A DNA stretch of 64,000 nucleotides from Ruegeria discodermiae (GCF_030758345.1 NZ_JAVAMO010000007.1:1-64000), one strand, 5' to 3'; shown: positions 1 to 8,476, numbered from the stretch's first letter. The notes: generated from the letters alone by a model not told the origin. Numbers and translations are program-made.

Positions 1-193
1 CTTCACCCTTTATCGTATCGAAGTTGTGTTGGTATGCCGCCCTAATCGCCGCTTTCCCTGCATGCAAGGAGCCATTCGAAAAGATCACTATCGCGTCGTC
101 GCTGATGAGCGGCGCAACGGAGCTCCAATCTTGAGTGCCGAGAGCGTGTTCGTATTCCTTCACAAAGGATTTGGCGGACACTATTGCTTCCAA
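1..193 (-). CDS. SnoaL/NTF2-like protein, N-terminal part (cut by window edge)
   Basis: Reading leftwards from a TTG at 193, the frame stays open to the window edge and gives about 64 residues containing KSFVKEYEHALGTQDW, then ISDDAIVIFSNGSLHAGKAA. This pattern (short helix, W, acidic strand, then a 'G K A A I' helix) is typical of the SnoaL/NTF2-like (DUF4440) fold. An in-frame TAA lies just upstream of the TTG, and AGGAT sits a few bases before it, which decides the start. The fold covers enzymes and small ligand binders, so no reaction can be assigned. The C-terminal half lies outside the window. Confidence 0.6.
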   Translation of the reverse strand, partial: MEAIVSAKSFVKEYEHALGTQDWSSVAPLISDDAIVIFSNGSLHAGKAAIRAAYQHNFDTIKGE

Positions 194-250
194 TGCTAGT
201 TATCCTGATCCGCTGTCGATTACCGCTTTTTTTGCTTCAAATTTCTCGAG

Positions 251-652
251 TTACTGTGAGGCATTCGCCAGTTGATCATCTGGTAGGTCCCAAGGTTGCG
301 CCGCATTGCCAAAAACCACGAACGCCGGTGTAAAGTTGGAAGGTTCGTCCATTGTGGCGGCATGTATGTATATGCGCTCGGGAAACCTCTCGGTGCGGCT
401 GGTCATTGGCGAACCGCATTTTGGACAGAAACCGGCGTGGGTGACAGCACCGTTGTCACTTGAGGAAGCAAATTCCCTAGTCGTCCCCGAGCATTTGAAC
501 GCATCCTTCGGGACCGCGAATGCCGATGAATGACCAGCGCCAGTTGCTCTCTGGCACTTGCGACAATGACAATTGAAGGCGAACTCAATTTCAGCGCGAA
601 CTTCATATCTGACGGCGCCACAGGCACAGCCTCCGCGAATAACATCAGTCAT
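251..652 (-). CDS. GFA family zinc protein (glutathione-dependent formaldehyde-activating enzyme-like)
   Basis: A 133-residue protein that is last in an ArsR-AHSA1-GFA operon. The start is ATG 652, which overlaps the stop of the upstream gene by 8 bases, so coupling is likely. A longer frame exists but lacks a better start. The GFA fold is shown by GGCACGAVRYEV near the N-terminus, then NCHCRKCQRATG, and later FCPKCGSPM; together these supply the CxC, CxxC and CPxCG cysteines that bind two zincs in the family. Family members include the formaldehyde/glutathione enzyme Gfa and CENP-V, but most bacterial copies have unknown substrates. The operon context suggests a small-molecule stress or xenobiotic response, which is inference. 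Confidence 0.85.
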   Translation of the reverse strand: MTDVIRGGCACGAVRYEVRAEIEFAFNCHCRKCQRATGAGHSSAFAVPKDAFKCSGTTREFASSSDNGAVTHAGFCPKCGSPMTSRTERFPERIYIHAATMDEPSNFTPAFVVFGNAAQPWDLPDDQLANASQ

Positions 653-1115
653 CCCGCGTCCCTTCCAAAAGTCGTCGAAGTTTCGGCATGCCACTTGACC
701 ATCCAGATTGGAGAACCTGCTTTGCCTTGAGCGTGGGAAGTCGTTTGTGCACCAACGTCACTCGCGAGCCACCCGCCTCGGCGCGGAAACGAACACTAAC
801 GCGCGTTTCACGCCCTTCTGTCAGGTCACCGTCTTCTTCGCTTTCCCAAGTGAACGACAGCAGATTGCCGGGTTCAATCGCCAGATATCGACCGTGATGA
901 TGTGAGACATCTCCGGACTGCGAGATCATCTTGAAGCGCCAGCGACCGCCAATCTTGAAATCCATCTCAAGGACTTCGGCGCGAAAACCTTCGGGGCCAA
1001 ACCATTTCTCAATTTTGCCGGGGTTAGCCCAAGCAGAGAATGCCTGGCGAACACCCACCGCGTACCAGGCTGATACTTTGACCTCATCGACATCAGATGC
1101 AGCATCACTGCTCAT
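645..1115 (-). CDS. SRPBCC/AHSA1-type protein
   Basis: A 156-residue protein of the START-like SRPBCC superfamily, AHSA1 (Aha1 C-terminal) branch. Typical marks are AFSAWANPGKIEKWFGPEGF near residue 30, the following FKIGGRWRFKM, and SFTWESEED in the middle. These proteins form a helix-grip pocket for hydrophobic ligands. In bacteria they are very often encoded directly after an ArsR-like repressor, exactly as here: the ATG at 1115 overlaps the ArsR stop (1105), and the stop overlaps the GFA start. The ligand and activity are unknown. Confidence 0.85.
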   Translation of the reverse strand: MSSDAASDVDEVKVSAWYAVGVRQAFSAWANPGKIEKWFGPEGFRAEVLEMDFKIGGRWRFKMISQSGDVSHHHGRYLAIEPGNLLSFTWESEEDGDLTEGRETRVSVRFRAEAGGSRVTLVHKRLPTLKAKQVLQSGWSSGMPKLRRLLEGTRDD

Positions 1116-1428
1116 CGGACTTCTCGCGCATTAGGAACTCTCCCAACGACTCCAGATTGGCACCCCAGAAAGCTCCATACCGTTCCGCCCAGGTAAGAAC
1201 CGGTTGGAATCCTCTCTTGTCCAGTTCGATGTGGTGTTGGCGACCGTTCAAAGTCCTGCGGATCATATCTGCCTTCTCGAGCACACTTAGGTGTTGGGAA
1301 ATCGCTCCCGGAGATATGCCATGATTTGCGCCGAGCTGACCCACCGTAGATGGCCCATCCAGAAGTCTATCCAGCATCTGACGCCTGACAGGGTGCGCAA
1401 GTGCTGAGAAAGTCGCGTCGGTGCTCAT
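1105..1428 (-). CDS. ArsR-family winged-helix repressor
   Basis: A 107-residue ArsR/SmtB-type DNA-binding protein, first gene of the ArsR-AHSA1-GFA operon. It begins FSALAHPVRRQMLDRLLDGP, continues with the recognition helix region SPGAISQHLSVLEKADMI, and then the wing NGRQHHIELD. The metal-binding ELCVCDL-type motif of arsenic or zinc sensors is absent. That fits the metal-independent subgroup which partners AHSA1 proteins. It probably represses its own operon through the palindrome 14 bases upstream of the ATG. The inducer is unknown. Confidence 0.9.
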   Translation of the reverse strand: MSTDATFSALAHPVRRQMLDRLLDGPSTVGQLGANHGISPGAISQHLSVLEKADMIRRTLNGRQHHIELDKRGFQPVLTWAERYGAFWGANLESLGEFLMREKSDEQ

Positions 1429-1441
1429 AATGTTTATTTAT

Positions 1442-1458
1442 CCCTAAACAGTTTAGGG
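1442..1458 (-). promoter_or_regulatory. Candidate ArsR operator
   Basis: A perfect inverted repeat, CCCTAAAC-A-GTTTAGGG, sits 14 bases upstream of the repressor start. It is followed immediately by a partial repeat (TAAACTAAAC). An uninterrupted 8-1-8 dyad next to an ArsR-family gene is the expected arrangement for autorepression. Binding itself is inferred. Confidence 0.75.
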
Positions 1459-1557
1459 TAAACTAAACAAACTTGAAGGGAAGTCAAGAGACGTCTGAGC
1501 AGGAACTCAAACCAGACATTGGGGCGATACTTACAGCGGCAGCAAAGTCCTGTGATC

Positions 1558-1660
1558 TGTGAGTTCGAACCAGACTAGATTTTGCGGCTGCAGCGAATGG
1601 CGGCAACGCGGGCTGCGACCGCAGCATCGAGGGACTGGGTCGGATGTCGGCTCTGGGCCG
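1558..1660 (+). repeat. 103-bp dispersed intergenic repeat, copy A
   Basis: Begins TGTGAGTTC, has GCAGCGAATG 32 bases in, then a GGCTGCGACCGCAGCATC core, and ends in a GTCGGCT..GGGCCG segment. Same length and landmark spacing as copies at 31111-31213 and 54425-54527. No coding potential was seen in the surrounding stretch 1459-1950, apart from this element. Confidence 0.7.
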
Positions 1661-1955
1661 TCTCATCGAAGCGAGACTTTTCTGGCCGCTGCACGCTGCG
1701 CTTGCTCTAAAGCGCGGAGTGAGCCCAGTTCGACCGATGCTGCAATGCGCAGGAATGTCTGGTCACAGATTTTGCAAGGACGATGTTGATTGAGCGTTTT
1801 GCATGGTTGGATCTTAGGCAGTCCTGGAGTTGTTTGTTTTCGGACATTGCAGAACTAGAAACCATCAATAGAAAGCACAGCGACTCCGACGAAATCGGGG
1901 GAAACACAGTCCCACGCGGTACAAGAGAAAGGCTTAAGTTATTGATTACTATTAC

Positions 1956-1981
1956 AAAAAACGCCCCCAGACTTGGAGGCG
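1956..1981 (-). terminator. Rho-independent terminator of the importer operon
   Basis: On the minus strand there is a 7-bp stem (CGCCTCC / GGGGGCG, one G-U pair) with a 6-base loop, followed directly by TTTTTT. It lies about 34 bases beyond the stop of the BMP-family binding-protein gene, so it ends that operon. Confidence 0.8.
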
Positions 1982-2014
1982 AGAGTATAAGGAGTAGCGA
2001 TTATTGGGGACGCG

Positions 2015-2968
2015 TTATTGTGGATTTACAACCAAAGTGCCTGACTTCATGGCGTCGATCAGATTGTTGACTTCATCCACTACGTCCACCGGGATATCTG
2101 AATGGAACGACCCGATCCGCATGGCCAATTCATTGCCCATATCCGCCCGGTAGAGCGCACCTTCCAGTTTTCCAGCAGCTGCCAAATCCAGGTAGGACCG
2201 CATGTTGCCTCGGACATCCAAAATTGCGGACTGTAGGATTTCCGGCCATTCGTTGATCGCATCACGATAGATGCCGATGCCATAGACGCCTTTTTCCTGA
2301 ACGGCCTGCATGGAGCCCAGCGTCGCGCTGTCCATTGTCGGCCAGACGACATCGGCGCCTTGGGAAATTTGGTTCAAAGCAGCTTCTTTGCCCTTGGCGA
2401 TGTCATCCCAGTCGCCGGTCCAGGTAACCAGCACTCTGACGTCCGGATTGGCCGCTTTGGCCCCCGCTTCATAGCCAGCAACCGTGTCGGTCGTGAATTT
2501 GAACTGTTGCGCCGCGATGATGCCGATGGTGCCTGTGTCTGACATGGAGCCCGCGACGTAGCCCATCAGATAAGCGATTTGACTGAAATAGAAATCCGCG
2601 TTGGCAATGTTGTCTTTTGTGCCCAGCCCGTTGTTCACCATGAACATGGTTTCTGGGAAGCGTGCTGCGACACGTTCCACTGCGTCCTGGAACTCTCCGC
2701 CGTGACCGATCACAAGGTCATACCCCCGGCGTGCGTAGTCGCTCAGGACTTCGATTTGTTCCGGCTGATGCACGCTTTCTGAAAAAGCGGCTTCAAAGCC
2801 AAGCACTTCACCTGCCTTGGTGAGACCTTCGAATCCGGCTTGGTTCCAGCCATTATCAGAAATCGATCCGGGCATAACGATCGCGGCGCGTTCGATCCCC
2901 TCAGCGGCCGCAGGCCCGGCCAACATCAGTACCGCAAGCCCCGCCAATAGTTTGGACTTCAATTGCAT
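2015..2968 (-). CDS. BMP-family ABC transporter substrate-binding protein
   Basis: A 317-residue periplasmic binding protein of the Bmp/PnrA family, whose known members bind nucleosides, purines or related ring compounds. The chosen ATG (2968) follows GGGAGA and opens a clear signal peptide (MQLKSKLLAGLAVLMLAGPA, then AAEG). The mature protein starts with RAAIVMPGSISDNGWNQAGF and carries the family's YDLVIGHGGEF segment. It is last in a minus-strand operon ATPase-permease-permease-binding protein, and a terminator follows. Divergent genes for amidohydrolase, DUF1989, deacetylase and amidase suggest that the cargo is a nitrogen heterocycle or its breakdown product. That cargo is inference. Confidence 0.9.
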   Translation of the reverse strand: MQLKSKLLAGLAVLMLAGPAAAEGIERAAIVMPGSISDNGWNQAGFEGLTKAGEVLGFEAAFSESVHQPEQIEVLSDYARRGYDLVIGHGGEFQDAVERVAARFPETMFMVNNGLGTKDNIANADFYFSQIAYLMGYVAGSMSDTGTIGIIAAQQFKFTTDTVAGYEAGAKAANPDVRVLVTWTGDWDDIAKGKEAALNQISQGADVVWPTMDSATLGSMQAVQEKGVYGIGIYRDAINEWPEILQSAILDVRGNMRSYLDLAAAGKLEGALYRADMGNELAMRIGSFHSDIPVDVVDEVNNLIDAMKSGTLVVNPQ

Positions 2969-3037
2969 TGTTGTTCTCCCATATTGGATATGTGTTGTCA
3001 GGGTGACGGGAGGATCGCGACGTGAAAAACGATGGTT

Positions 3038-3056
3038 TCTCACGTCACGGCTGAGA
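3038..3056 (-). promoter_or_regulatory. Candidate LysR-type binding site upstream of the binding-protein gene
   Basis: The dyad TCTCA-N9-TGAGA contains a T-N11-A core. Its right part, TCACGGCTGAGA, recurs at 6675-6686 upstream of the ATPase gene. It lies in the 89-bp gap between the second permease gene and the binding-protein gene, so the binding-protein gene may also have its own promoter. Confidence 0.5.
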
Positions 3057-3057
3057 T

Positions 3058-3990
3058 TTATCGATGCTCTCGGTCGTAGGGCAGTCCGACGCTTGCAGGT
3101 GCGCTGGCCTTAGCGCCGAGGACCACAAGTGCGACCAGCGATGCGAGGTAAGGCAAGATCAGGAAGAGCTGATAGGGAATCTCTGGCGAAGTGAATTGCA
3201 GTTTGAACTGCACCGCATCACAGAAGCCGAAGAAAAGCGCCGCGCAGATCGCGCCAATGGGCGACCAACGTCCCAAGATGATTGCCGCAAGCGCAATGAA
3301 GCCTTTGCCCGCGCTCATGCCTTCCGCAAACACATAGACTTGCGACAAGACCAGTTGCACTCCGGCCAGCGCCGCGAGGGCTCCGCTGACTGCAATCGCG
3401 AGATATTGCATGCGAAAGACAGGAACCCCGGCCAAGTCCGCGGCCTTCGGGTTTTCACCAACGGCGCGCAGGTCCAGACCCTTGTGGGATTTCATCAGCC
3501 AGAACCAGGCTGCTATTGCCAATCCGATCAATAGGTAGAACAGCGGATCCTGGGAAAACAGGGACGGGCCAACGACGGGAAGATCTGACAAGAAGGGAAT
3601 ATTGATCTGCGAGAACCCGTTTACCCGCGCCCCTCCGGCCTGAGCCCCGAATATCTGACGGGACAGAAAAGCTGTGAGTCCGGCCAGCAGCAGGTTGAGC
3701 GCGATACCGCCAACCAGCTGGTTGATGCGCAGCCGGATCGACATATACCCAAGCAGCAGGCCAGAGATCAGGCCGCAAATGATCCCGCATCCGAGCCCGA
3801 TCATGGCGGAGCCCGTTGCGAAAGATCCAGCTGCAGCGCCAAGCGCTCCGGCAAGGATCTGACCTTCGAGGCCGATGTTGTACAACCCGCCACGTTCCGC
3901 GATCACCCCGCCAAGGGCAGCAAAAGCAATTGGCGTACCCAGTCGGGCGGTTCCGGCAAGGACGTCGCCCAGCAAAACAAGATCAATCAT
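3058..3990 (-). CDS. ABC transporter permease, BMP-type importer (second permease)
   Basis: A 310-residue inner-membrane permease of the BPD_transp_2 (LivHM-like) class with about eight to nine hydrophobic segments. It shows the family landmark GGVIAERGGLYNIGLEGQIL near residue 28-47, which resembles the nucleoside permease NupQ/YufQ. AGAGG lies before the ATG, and the gene starts 3 bases after the upstream permease stop. It forms the translocation pore together with the permease encoded at 3994-5079. The cargo is expected to be that of the neighbouring BMP-family binding protein. Confidence 0.9.
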   Translation of the reverse strand: MIDLVLLGDVLAGTARLGTPIAFAALGGVIAERGGLYNIGLEGQILAGALGAAAGSFATGSAMIGLGCGIICGLISGLLLGYMSIRLRINQLVGGIALNLLLAGLTAFLSRQIFGAQAGGARVNGFSQINIPFLSDLPVVGPSLFSQDPLFYLLIGLAIAAWFWLMKSHKGLDLRAVGENPKAADLAGVPVFRMQYLAIAVSGALAALAGVQLVLSQVYVFAEGMSAGKGFIALAAIILGRWSPIGAICAALFFGFCDAVQFKLQFTSPEIPYQLFLILPYLASLVALVVLGAKASAPASVGLPYDREHR

Positions 3991-3993
3991 AGC

Positions 3994-5079
3994 CTATGCC
4001 TCTTTCTTTCGGCGTTGTGTTTGGCGGCGCAGCCGCAGGTTTTTTGCCAGGAGCTTCAGAATGGATATTGACGTGGTTCGTGGTGTCACGAGGGCGGCAG
4101 CGACAAAAACCACGACGAGCCCCTCGACCACTTCGATGACGGAACTGTCGACCCCGACGGCGCGTTGCATCGTTCCCGCCCCGGCAGAGAGCCCGGCAAG
4201 GAACAGCGCGGTCAAAGGCGCGACAATTGGATTAAGAGCCGCAAGGAAGGCGACGACAATTCCGTCATAGCCGTAGCCATCGCTAAACAGGTGGAACAGG
4301 CGATACTTCAACCCGATCACCTCGATTGCGCCGGCTAAACCGGCAAGGCTGCCGCCAATCAACATGGCGCGAATGATGGTCTTTTTCTGGTCCACACCGG
4401 CATAGGCCGCAGCGCGCGCATTGCGCCCCACAAGGTCCAGTTGGAAACCCGATGGCGTGAAGCGTAGCCAGAAATACAAGATGATCGTCATGCCCAGCCC
4501 GAATACAAAGCCCGCATGGGTATCAGATTGCGGCATCAGAATAGGCAGGCGATAGGCGTCTGAGACTTCCTCCGAATAAGGATATGGCGCGCCTTCGGCC
4601 AATAGCGGCCCAGCTACGGCGTAGCTGACGATGTGGATCGCAATGAAGTTCATCAGCAGCGTGACAATGACCTCATTCGTGCCCCGATAGGCTTTGAGAT
4701 ACGCAGGAATTGCCGCCCAAAACGCCCCGCCGGCGGCGGCGGCGATAAATATCAGCGGCACGCCCAATATACCGGGCAGATTGGGGATCGCCAGAGCGAA
4801 GACGGCGCCGAACAACCCACCAATATAAATCTGCCCCTCGCCACCGATATTGAACACACCGGCGCGCATCGGAATGATCACGGCCAGCCCGGCCAGAAGC
4901 ATCGGCGAGGCTTTGACTAAAGTATTGGAGAAGCCCCAGTAATTCAGGAAAGATTCCAGAAACAGAACCTTATAGGCCTCAAACGGGTTGTGCCCGTCCA
5001 GCAGGATCAGCACGCCGCCAACGCTCAGCGCTGAAAGCAAAGCAATCGCAATCCGGCGTTGCATGGTAAATCTGTTCAT
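3994..5079 (-). CDS. ABC transporter permease, BMP-type importer (first permease)
   Basis: A 361-residue membrane protein related to NupP/YufP. It has a single N-terminal segment, then the conserved ASPMLLAGLAVIIPMRAGVF region, followed by FNIGGEGQIYIGG, which is the permease hallmark. The ATG follows GGAGG and overlaps the ATPase stop by 4 bases (ATGA), indicating coupled translation. The C-terminal tail is short and basic (RRQTQRRKKEA), consistent with a cytoplasmic end. Confidence 0.9.
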   Translation of the reverse strand: MNRFTMQRRIAIALLSALSVGGVLILLDGHNPFEAYKVLFLESFLNYWGFSNTLVKASPMLLAGLAVIIPMRAGVFNIGGEGQIYIGGLFGAVFALAIPNLPGILGVPLIFIAAAAGGAFWAAIPAYLKAYRGTNEVIVTLLMNFIAIHIVSYAVAGPLLAEGAPYPYSEEVSDAYRLPILMPQSDTHAGFVFGLGMTIILYFWLRFTPSGFQLDLVGRNARAAAYAGVDQKKTIIRAMLIGGSLAGLAGAIEVIGLKYRLFHLFSDGYGYDGIVVAFLAALNPIVAPLTALFLAGLSAGAGTMQRAVGVDSSVIEVVEGLVVVFVAAALVTPRTTSISILKLLAKNLRLRRQTQRRKKEA

Positions 5080-6605
5080 TTTACCTCCTCCGGCGCTGCC
5101 GTCATCAAGAGCCCGATGTCTTGAAGAGTTGTGTTTTCTGGATCGACAACACCAGTGATCCGGCCAAAGGCCATCACGGCGACGCGGTCAGAGATGTCGA
5201 GCACATGTTCAAGTTCAGTGGAGATATAGAGAACCCCCACGCCGCTTTGGGCGACGGCACGGATCTGGTTCTGAACAAAGTCCGTTGCGCCGACATCAAG
5301 CCCTTTTGTCGGCTGTACGACGACCAAGAGATTGCGCGCCCTGGCCACTTCACGAGCCAGAACGATCTTTTGTTGATTGCCACCGGATAATGCCGAGGCG
5401 TTCAATTTTGGGTCAGGGGGCCTAATGTCGAAGGCCGCGACCACGTCGCTTGCGATCTCGTGCATCGCGCGCCGGGAAATCAGACCGCCTGACATGAACC
5501 TGTCATCGCCAATGGATCGAAAAGCAAGATTTTCTTCGACACTGAGCGACAGGACCAAACCTTCGGCATGGCGGTCCTCGGGCACGAAGCCTATGCCATC
5601 TGCAATGCGCGAAGCGATGGAGGCGCTTGATATCTCGGTGCCATTAAGATGGATGGCGCCGCTGGTTTGCCTTTTGAGGCCGGTGATCACCTCGCTCAAC
5701 TCCGTCTGGCCGTTGCCGTCGATCCCGGCGATTCCAAGGATTTCGCCAGCCTTCACGGTGAGGGTCAGATCCTGCAGGATTTCCGCGCCGCCTGGATCGA
5801 TCAGGCAGACATCAGAGACAACCAGAGCGTCCGGTGCTGAGCTGGTGTCATTGCGCACCTTTTCGGCCTTGGGCATCCCGACCGTTTCGCTGGTCGGTTT
5901 TTCTCCCATCATAAGCGCTGACATCTGGGCCATGGGCGTGGTCGCAACCGGAAGAACACCCTCGACGCGCCCATGGCGCATTACCATGACGCGATCGGCA
6001 ATTTCGCGGATTTCATCGAGCTTGTGGCTGATGAAAAAGACGAGGCAGCCGTTGGCGACCAGCTTGCGCACCCCTTTGAGAAACGGCGCGATTTCGGTCG
6101 GGGCAAGAACGCTGGTGGGTTCATCCAGGATCAGGATCGATACATCGCGAAATAGCGCCTTAAGGATCTCCACCCTTTGCTTCATGCCCACAGGCATTTC
6201 CGTGACGCGGATGTCGAAATCGACGTTAAAGTCAAAGTCGCTGCAAAGCTGCCGAATGCGCGCCCGCGCTTCGGCACCCCTCTTTGTGCTGGGCAAGCCG
6301 ATCAGAATGTTCTCTTCGGCGTTCATCGCGCCGACCAGGCTGAAATGCTGGTGGATCATGCCGATCCCATGCTCAATAGCTTTTGCTGGGCTGCTCACCG
6401 AAACAGGTGCTCCGCCCAGTTTGATTTCGCCGTTATCGGGCTGATACAGGCCGATCAAAACGCTTGCGAACGTGGTTTTCCCCGCTCCGTTCTCGCCCAA
6501 AATCGCAATGCACTCGCCCTTCGAGGCCAGCAGATTGACGTTGTGCAATGCACGAACTGCGCCAAACGACTTGCAGATGCCGGTGACGTTCAAAAATGGA
6601 TCCAA
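5076..6605 (-). CDS. ABC transporter ATPase with two nucleotide-binding domains
   Basis: About 509 residues, with two fused ABC domains as in NupO/YufO, RbsA and MglA. The first domain has an intact Walker A (GENGAGKT) and Walker B (LILDEPTSVL). The second has the usual degenerate P-loop (GIDGNGQTEL), the signature LSGGNQQK and VVQPTKGLDVGA. The start is taken at TTG 6605 because GGGAGG stands 5 bases before it; another TTG at 6635 has no such site. It is the first gene of the importer operon, and its promoter region is shared with the divergent LysR gene. Confidence 0.9.
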   Translation of the reverse strand: MDPFLNVTGICKSFGAVRALHNVNLLASKGECIAILGENGAGKTTFASVLIGLYQPDNGEIKLGGAPVSVSSPAKAIEHGIGMIHQHFSLVGAMNAEENILIGLPSTKRGAEARARIRQLCSDFDFNVDFDIRVTEMPVGMKQRVEILKALFRDVSILILDEPTSVLAPTEIAPFLKGVRKLVANGCLVFFISHKLDEIREIADRVMVMRHGRVEGVLPVATTPMAQMSALMMGEKPTSETVGMPKAEKVRNDTSSAPDALVVSDVCLIDPGGAEILQDLTLTVKAGEILGIAGIDGNGQTELSEVITGLKRQTSGAIHLNGTEISSASIASRIADGIGFVPEDRHAEGLVLSLSVEENLAFRSIGDDRFMSGGLISRRAMHEIASDVVAAFDIRPPDPKLNASALSGGNQQKIVLAREVARARNLLVVVQPTKGLDVGATDFVQNQIRAVAQSGVGVLYISTELEHVLDISDRVAVMAFGRITGVVDPENTTLQDIGLLMTAAPEEVK

Positions 6606-6666
6606 GACAACCTCCCAACTTTCACGCAAATTCAAGAGAGAATGCCCTATCTTCTCAAATTAGATG

Positions 6667-6687
6667 TTTTCACCTCACGGCTGAGAA
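6667..6687 (-). promoter_or_regulatory. Candidate LysR-type site between the importer operon and the LysR gene
   Basis: TTTTCA-N9-TGAGAA is an imperfect dyad with a T-N11-A core. It shares TCACGGCTGAGA with the site at 3038-3056. Its place in the divergent promoter, 62 bases upstream of the ATPase start and 82 upstream of the regulator, fits control of both directions by the LysR protein. Confidence 0.55.
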
Positions 6688-6768
6688 TTTCGCCCACATG
6701 AGAACTGGCAATCGGGTTAGAGTAGAGCGACGAACTAGCATCGCACCAGGAGAGCAAAGCCGCGCGTC

Positions 6769-7695
6769 ATGGCGAAGATACCGTCGTTGAAAAGCATTCA
6801 GGCCTTCGAAGCGGCCTGCCGGCATCTGAGTTTCAAGGATGCTGCCGATGAATTATGCGTCACTCCGACTGCCATTTCCCATCAGATCAAATCGCTGGAG
6901 GATCAACTTGGGGTGCCCCTGTTTCACCGGCTGACCCGCGCCTTGAAGCTGACGGAGGATGGGGCCAACTACGCGCCCCACATCATTGAGGCCTTCAAGA
7001 ACATCGAAGCCGCCTCTCTCGCGCTGGAGGAAGACGACCTTGCGGGCACATTGACAATCTCAACCACCGGATCCTTTGCCGCCAACTGGCTTAGCCCGCG
7101 GCTGCGAGGTTTTTACGAGAAATACCCGGAGATATCGGTAAGGGTTCTGTCAAGCGATCAACTGGTGGATTTCAAATCCAGCGATGTGGATGTGGCCATT
7201 CGGTATGGTTTTGGCGATTATCCTGACAGCAATGTGGCTTGGGTCTTGAATGATTGGGTAGCCCCTGTCTGCAGCGTGGAAAAGGCGAAGTCACTGAGTT
7301 CCCCCAAAGATCTTCGGAAGTCTCGTCTGATCGAATACCAATGGAGCGGGTTTTCTGATGCGGATCCGAGTTGGGAGCGCTGGATGGACGCGGCTGGCTT
7401 GCAGATTGGTGATGTCGAGCCCTATGTCACCTATTCCGAGGAACACATCTGCTTGCTGACAGCAAGCGATGGTCATGGTGTGGCCCTGGTCAGCCTTTTG
7501 GCCGCCGCGCGTTTTCTGGAACGTAATATGCTGGTCGCCCCCTTTGACACGGCATTGAAGAACAAGAGCTATTTTCTCGTCTGCCCGGAAACTTACGCCA
7601 ATCGTGCACGCGTTCGTGTGTTCCGGGAATGGCTATTGGACCAAGCAGATGAGTTTCGCGACAGCGCCGTCGGTCAAAGGTTTTTTGAAGATTAG
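6769..7695 (+). CDS. LysR-type regulator, GcvA-like
   Basis: A 308-residue LysR-type transcription factor. The helix-turn-helix covers residues 5-63 (SIQAFEAACRHLSFKDAADE, then TPTAISHQIKSLEDQLGVPLF), followed by the substrate-binding domain. The motifs PRLRGFYEKYPEISVRV and VDVAIRYGFGDYP are typical of the GcvA/AmpR branch. It is divergent from the BMP importer operon and directly precedes the DUF1989-amidohydrolase-deacetylase-amidase genes. It therefore probably controls both arms in response to the imported compound or a breakdown product. Confidence 0.92.
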   Translation: MAKIPSLKSIQAFEAACRHLSFKDAADELCVTPTAISHQIKSLEDQLGVPLFHRLTRALKLTEDGANYAPHIIEAFKNIEAASLALEEDDLAGTLTISTTGSFAANWLSPRLRGFYEKYPEISVRVLSSDQLVDFKSSDVDVAIRYGFGDYPDSNVAWVLNDWVAPVCSVEKAKSLSSPKDLRKSRLIEYQWSGFSDADPSWERWMDAAGLQIGDVEPYVTYSEEHICLLTASDGHGVALVSLLAAARFLERNMLVAPFDTALKNKSYFLVCPETYANRARVRVFREWLLDQADEFRDSAVGQRFFED

Positions 7696-7792
7696 CGCGT
7701 CCGCAACGATCTAATCCGTCGCTTGAATTTTTGTCATTTCTAAATTGCCGAGAAGCATGCGTTTCTGAACCCCTAATCAGGAGTTCTTGCGC

Positions 7793-8476
7793 ATGCAAAG
7801 TTTTGACCCTTCCCAACCCGATGGTTTCAATCAAACTCTGGACAGCACGGTCTCTGCCGACGGCGTCCCGGTCATTGCAGAACGGTATACAGTGCCAGCA
7901 CGTTGCGGTGTCGCGGTGCGTTTGACAGCCGGGCAGACTTTGACCATCACCAATCCGACCGGCTGGCAAGTCTGCGATTTCTGGGCGTTCAATGCGGCAG
8001 AGCTGCAAGAATATTTGTCTATGCCGCATGTGCATACGGATCTTCTGTCTGTTTTCCCAAAGGTCGGTGACAGGTTGGTCAGCAATCTGCGCAATCCTCT
8101 TCTGACGCTGACCCAAGACACATCGCCGGGTGTTCATGACACTACGGTCGCCGCTTGCGATGCCAACCGGTACAAGCAATTGGGCGTCACTGACTATCAC
8201 GACAATTGCGCCGACAACTTGAGGCAGGCCATGATTGCTATCGGGCAAAAAGCACCGCATGTGCCAGCGCCATTCAATCTGTGGATGAACGTCCCAGTTC
8301 ACCCAGATGGCAGCCTTGCCTGGGCTGCGCCAGTGTCAAAGCCGGGGGACAGCATGACCTTCAAAGCTGAGATGCCAGTCTACGCCGTGATGTCGGCCTG
8401 CCCGCAAGATATCACTCCAGTTAACGGGGACGAAGGCAAGCCGAGCGCACTGGAATTTGTTGTTCATGACTGCTGA
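7793..8476 (+). CDS. DUF1989 (urea carboxylase-associated) family protein
   Basis: A 227-residue protein of the DUF1989 family, named after pairs encoded beside urea carboxylase. The start ATG 7793 has AGGAG 9 bases before it; a TTG two codons upstream is less likely. Diagnostic segments are RYTVPARCGVAVRLTAGQTL, then TNPTGWQVCDFWAFNAAELQ, EYLSMPHVHTDL, and near the middle DYHDNCADNLRQAM with PFNLWMNVPV. Relatives act in breakdown of urea and guanidine derivatives. The stop overlaps the amidohydrolase start, so the two are translationally linked. Confidence 0.85.
   Translation: MQSFDPSQPDGFNQTLDSTVSADGVPVIAERYTVPARCGVAVRLTAGQTLTITNPTGWQVCDFWAFNAAELQEYLSMPHVHTDLLSVFPKVGDRLVSNLRNPLLTLTQDTSPGVHDTTVAACDANRYKQLGVTDYHDNCADNLRQAMIAIGQKAPHVPAPFNLWMNVPVHPDGSLAWAAPVSKPGDSMTFKAEMPVYAVMSACPQDITPVNGDEGKPSALEFVVHDC

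Noticed and set aside
1783-2070. 95-residue plus-strand frame after the ArsR operon
   Set aside because: Runs through the importer-operon terminator and into the binding-protein 3' end; no ribosome site.
5377-6444. 355-residue plus-strand frame over the ABC ATPase gene
   Set aside because: Antisense shadow; composition (Ser/Arg/Ile-rich) matches reverse-strand bias, and the minus-strand gene has all ABC motifs.
7490-8302. 270-residue minus-strand frame opposite the LysR end and DUF1989 gene
   Set aside because: Overlaps two well-supported genes and shows no family feature.
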